Below the pieces are notes generated by a model. That model had not been told where the DNA came from. It saw only the letters and a list, made by a program, of their open reading frames with translations, and searched no databases. 26,228 bases of DNA from JANQRV01 sp964533785. Lineage in GTDB: Bacteria; Bacteroidota; Bacteroidia; Chitinophagales; Saprospiraceae. The stretch lies in contig CAZHNG010000052.1 in NCBI GenBank assembly GCA_964533785.1, forward strand, positions 1-26,228, in the 5' to 3' direction. Numbering within the stretch: position 1 is the first letter of the stretch; each line of letters starts with the position of its first letter. Position numbers and translations under genes: made by a program. Positions 24,094-26,228 of the stretch are shown in pieces.

Positions 24094-24563
24094 TATGATT
24101 TTGAATCTGATTTATCTGATTTACTGGGTGTACTGGAAGGTTTGTTAACTAAGGAGCCTATATTTGTTTTTTTACCCCCCATTACGCAAGAAACATTAAA
24201 AACAGCGCCGGACTGAACGATCAGTTTCCCGGTGGATATTTCACCTTCGACTTTTGCCGTTTCTCTTATGTTTAATAATTCATCTACTTGTAAATTTCCG
24301 TCAAAATTCCCTTCGATCACTGCGTTTTTACAATTGATCTCTCCAGATACTTTGCCCGTCGGTCCAATAATGACTTTCGCCGAGCAATTCAATTTCCCTT
24401 TGATAGCACCGTCGACCCTGATGTCTCCGGCAGATTGTACGGTCCCTTCCACCACTGTGCCGTCTACCAGGCTGTTTAGCCCGCTTCCCGATGATGTTGG
24501 CTTAGATACTGTACTTTTAGATTTACTCATATCTTTTTTATTGCTTTTACTACTACCAAACAT
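24093..24563 (-). CDS. Bactofilin (polymer-forming cytoskeletal protein)
   Basis: Bactofilins polymerise without nucleotides into filaments that organise cell shape, envelope synthesis or polar complexes. The 156-residue protein has the family layout: a Ser/Lys-rich disordered head (1-28), a central right-handed beta-helix (about 30-128) with regularly spaced rungs (GTVVEGTVQSAGDIRVDGAI, KLNCSAKVIIGPTGKVSGEI, AVIEGNFDGNLQV, AKVEGEISTGKLIVQSGAV) and a disordered Ser/Lys/Pro tail. It is the first gene of a unit with atpZ, a neighbourhood I recall from other Bacteroidota. A good promoter precedes it at 24653-24684. Confidence 0.95.
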   Translation of the reverse strand: MFGSSKSNKKDMSKSKSTVSKPTSSGSGLNSLVDGTVVEGTVQSAGDIRVDGAIKGKLNCSAKVIIGPTGKVSGEINCKNAVIEGNFDGNLQVDELLNIRETAKVEGEISTGKLIVQSGAVFNVSCVMGGKKTNIGSLVNKPSSTPSKSDKSDSKS

Positions 24564-24652
24564 ATTAATAGTGGTTTAAATTTAGGAGATGCCCCATTAT
24601 CAAAATGATATACGGAAAGAAAAACGAGGCATATCAACAAGAATTATCTTCC

Positions 24653-24684
24653 CAAAGTTAGCATAATTTGCGAATGCTGGGCAA
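24653..24684 (-). promoter_or_regulatory. Promoter of the bactofilin-atpZ unit
   Basis: Read on the minus strand, TTG (24684-24682) is followed by exactly 21 bases and then TAACTTTG (24660-24653), a perfect TAnnTTTG. This fits the Bacteroidota housekeeping promoter. The start site would be near 24647, giving a leader of about 85 bases before ATG 24563. Confidence 0.55.
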
Positions 24685-24775
24685 TCGAGCCATTTTTAAA
24701 TTGAAAAATGAACGGAAGGATATCTCCCAAAAGCTTAAAGTCTAGTCCTTTATTTCCACTGCCCCACTTACTTTT

Positions 24776-25858
24776 CTAGAAATTAGGACAATAGACACCG
24801 CGTTTTTCGGGTCCCAGTACCCGGTAAACTAAAGCAAATTCAAAAGCACCATTGGAATTACTGGCCTCCCTTAATGGAGAAATATTGACATCGTAGCTAA
24901 AGCCCAGACTAAAATTATTATAATCAAAACGGGTGGATAAGATCACCGCATCGTTCAACAGGCTGGTAGATTCTACATTTCCTTCGGTAGCAGGCTCAAA
25001 TTTATTGGCAATCCTCGTCCACAGACCTACTGAAAAAGCCTGGTAATTATTTCTTGATTGACCAAGTAAAAACTTAAAGCTGTTTCCTGCATTTAACTGA
25101 AATGAAGGGCCTTGACTCATAACGATAATGCCGGGAGCAAGCCCGAAACGTTCACTGAGTAAAAACTCGGCTCCACCGTGTACGGTAAAACGGCTAAACA
25201 AAAGATCTTCCTGACTAGAACTGAAGGACTGGTTGGAACGGGTAAGGTGGTGGAAAGCACCTCCCAAATACAGGTTGTTATTTTCATCGAAAACGGTGAA
25301 CCACAACAAACCGGCGGCAAGGTCTGCAAAAGTAAAATTATCCCGGTTAAAAACGTCCCTTTCACCAGAGTCCAGGGAAGGATCAAAACCACCGTTCCCA
25401 TCGTGTTGTCTTCCCCACCGTAACCGTAGGAAATCAATACTCCTTTGGGCCAAACCTGCTTCGGCACCAACCACTAGGTAATTTGACCGTTTGCGGGTTC
25501 CTCCCATATATTTACTGTAAGAACCGGAAACTTTACCCGTAACCGTAGAAAAATTGGCTTCTCCTGCCCGGTCTCCCCAAAAGGTACCGCCTACGCCAAA
25601 GTAATCATAACGACCTACCGGTATCCGCTGGTCATAAGATACCGAGTAAGTTTTAAATGCATTATCTCTAAGCACGCTGGCCCATTGGTTTCTATAATTG
25701 GCTACCAACCTGATATTTCCATTAATCACCCCGGTCATTGCAGGGTTTAGGTTAGTCGGTGAAAGGTAAAACTGTGAAAAGTGAATGTCCTGCGCCCACG
25801 TATTCACACTGCTCAAGGCGATTAACAAAGCAACAATCAGTGATAGAAAATTCTTCAT
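24776..25858 (-). CDS. PorP/SprF family type IX secretion system membrane protein
   Basis: The 360-residue protein has a signal peptide (MKNFLSLIVALLIALSSVNTWA, cut before QD) and the family signature DIHFSQFYLSPTNLNPAMTG, then YRNQWASVL and YDQRIPVGRYDYFGVGGTFWGDRAGE. The rest forms alternating outer-membrane barrel strands, with FSLGFSYDVNISPL near the end. PorP/SprF proteins are outer-membrane partners of type IX secretion. They are often encoded behind a giant secreted adhesin with a type B (gliding-motility-type) sorting domain and needed for that cargo's export or anchoring. The upstream gene lies almost wholly outside the window, so the cargo cannot be seen. A promoter-like site and a leader of about 260 bases precede it. 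Confidence 0.93.
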   Translation of the reverse strand: MKNFLSLIVALLIALSSVNTWAQDIHFSQFYLSPTNLNPAMTGVINGNIRLVANYRNQWASVLRDNAFKTYSVSYDQRIPVGRYDYFGVGGTFWGDRAGEANFSTVTGKVSGSYSKYMGGTRKRSNYLVVGAEAGLAQRSIDFLRLRWGRQHDGNGGFDPSLDSGERDVFNRDNFTFADLAAGLLWFTVFDENNNLYLGGAFHHLTRSNQSFSSSQEDLLFSRFTVHGGAEFLLSERFGLAPGIIVMSQGPSFQLNAGNSFKFLLGQSRNNYQAFSVGLWTRIANKFEPATEGNVESTSLLNDAVILSTRFDYNNFSLGFSYDVNISPLREASNSNGAFEFALVYRVLGPEKRGVYCPNF

Positions 25859-26103
25859 AAATGTGATATTTTATGTATGCTAACAAAGAACGATCCTATT
25901 AAGTAGTTTACCAAGTAAAATGTGCAATTTTAACGCCTACCTAACAGGATTATTTTTTAATTCGAACTTACTAATGATAAAAACAATAATTCCATCATTT
26001 CGTAGGCTACTCTTTTGGAGCCAGCTCAAAAAAGCGGTTTTATTAATTTCATCATTACTTATGAGGGCTAAAACTGGAGTTTCGGTCGCTTATTGGAGAG
26101 TAG

Positions 26104-26120
26104 GCAAACAAGCTGTTTGC
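26104..26120 (-). other. Perfect hairpin at the predicted 5' end of the PorP/SprF transcript
   Basis: GCAAACAAGCTGTTTGC has seven-base perfect arms (26104-26110, 26114-26120) around a three-base loop. It lies immediately downstream, on the minus strand, of the -7 element at 26127-26134. A transcript from that promoter would begin with or just before the hairpin. 5'-terminal hairpins can stabilise mRNA. It has no U-tract and does not look like a terminator. Confidence 0.45.
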
Positions 26121-26126
26121 TGCGTG

Positions 26127-26134
26127 CAAAGATA
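26127..26134 (-). promoter_or_regulatory. Candidate -7 element of the PorP/SprF gene (TATCTTTG)
   Basis: The minus strand reads TATCTTTG followed by C, an exact TAnnTTTG. A partial -33 (TTTC) lies 18 bases upstream of it. The predicted leader to ATG 25858 is about 260 bases. It also lies shortly behind the stop of the partial gene at the right edge, so the PorP/SprF gene may be transcribed independently of it. Confidence 0.45.
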
Positions 26135-26179
26135 GTAATAAAAATAGGATTCGAAATGATATTAACGAAAAAGCGACAC

Positions 26180-26228
26180 CTAATTTGAAGCATCTTCCAA
26201 TTCCCACCAGGTTTTTTCCAAAAGCGCC
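26180..26228 (-). CDS. C-terminal end of a truncated gene entering from the right
   Basis: On the minus strand, one frame is open from the window edge to TAG (26182-26180) and ends LLEKTWWELEDASN. This is a plausible bacterial C-terminus, rich in Glu and Trp. Fifteen residues cannot identify a family, and other frames are also open over so short a distance. It is reported because the same-strand position upstream of a PorP/SprF gene is where a co-transcribed gene would be expected. Confidence 0.4.
   Translation of the reverse strand, partial: ALLEKTWWELEDASN

Larger units (their letters stand above)
25859..26179. other. Intergenic leader region of the PorP/SprF gene
   Basis: This stretch of about 320 AT-rich bases holds no convincing gene. 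A 71-codon open frame on the + strand (25920-26135) has no start-site support and an atypical Leu/Ser/Cys/Arg composition, so it is not called. On the minus strand it holds a promoter-like element at 26127-26134, a hairpin at 26104-26120, and then an unstructured leader to the PorP/SprF start. No riboswitch or tRNA was recognised. Confidence 0.5.

Noticed and set aside
25920..26135. 71-codon open frame on the + strand
   Set aside because: It has no promoter or ribosome-site support, atypical composition, and overlaps the promoter and hairpin of the PorP/SprF leader.

Overview
The window looks like a housekeeping stretch of a Bacteroidota chromosome, most probably from the Saprospiria (Lewinella/Haliscomenobacter-like); that lineage is inferred, not proven. 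Evidence for the phylum is a PorP/SprF-type protein of type IX secretion, a very large secreted enzyme ending in a type IX C-terminal sorting domain, a Bacteroidota-style short ECF sigma factor, a bactofilin next to AtpZ, and several upstream sites that fit the phylum's own promoter (TTTG/TTG, about 20 bases, TAnnTTTG). Shine-Dalgarno sites are mostly absent, as expected.

Layout. Bases 1-63 are the tail of a + strand gene, followed by a 13-copy heptamer array (70-160). A TPR-like membrane protein (286-900, +) faces a two-gene minus unit, tatC followed by a small membrane protein. A SnoaL-like protein (+) and an Uma2-type nuclease-fold protein (-) converge on a 13-base inverted repeat. A class IV aminotransferase and an HD-domain/Pycsar-effector fusion (both +) follow, then a minus-strand predicted outer-membrane protein. 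The centre holds a 1165-residue secreted metallophosphatase/5'-nucleotidase with a phytase-type esterase domain inserted in its catalytic domain.

From 10968 to 20601 all genes lie on the minus strand and may form one or more operons: alaS, a class A penicillin-binding protein, a small membrane protein, a HEAT-repeat/cyclophilin lipoprotein, gcvT and a GbsR/MarR-type regulator. An ECF sigma factor (+) is divergent from alaS and converges on a predicted outer-membrane barrel protein. The right end, all minus, has a stand-alone biotin carrier protein, a bactofilin-atpZ-small membrane protein unit without the F1F0 genes, and a PorP/SprF protein. The last 49 bases look like the tail of another minus-strand gene.

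The best candidate for unusual biology is the HD-PycTM fusion at 4772-5929: the membrane effector family of the Pycsar cyclic-pyrimidine anti-phage system joined to an HD phosphohydrolase, with no cyclase gene beside it. No complete mobile element, CRISPR array, rRNA or tRNA gene was recognised. Function calls come from reading motifs by eye; no database search was run.
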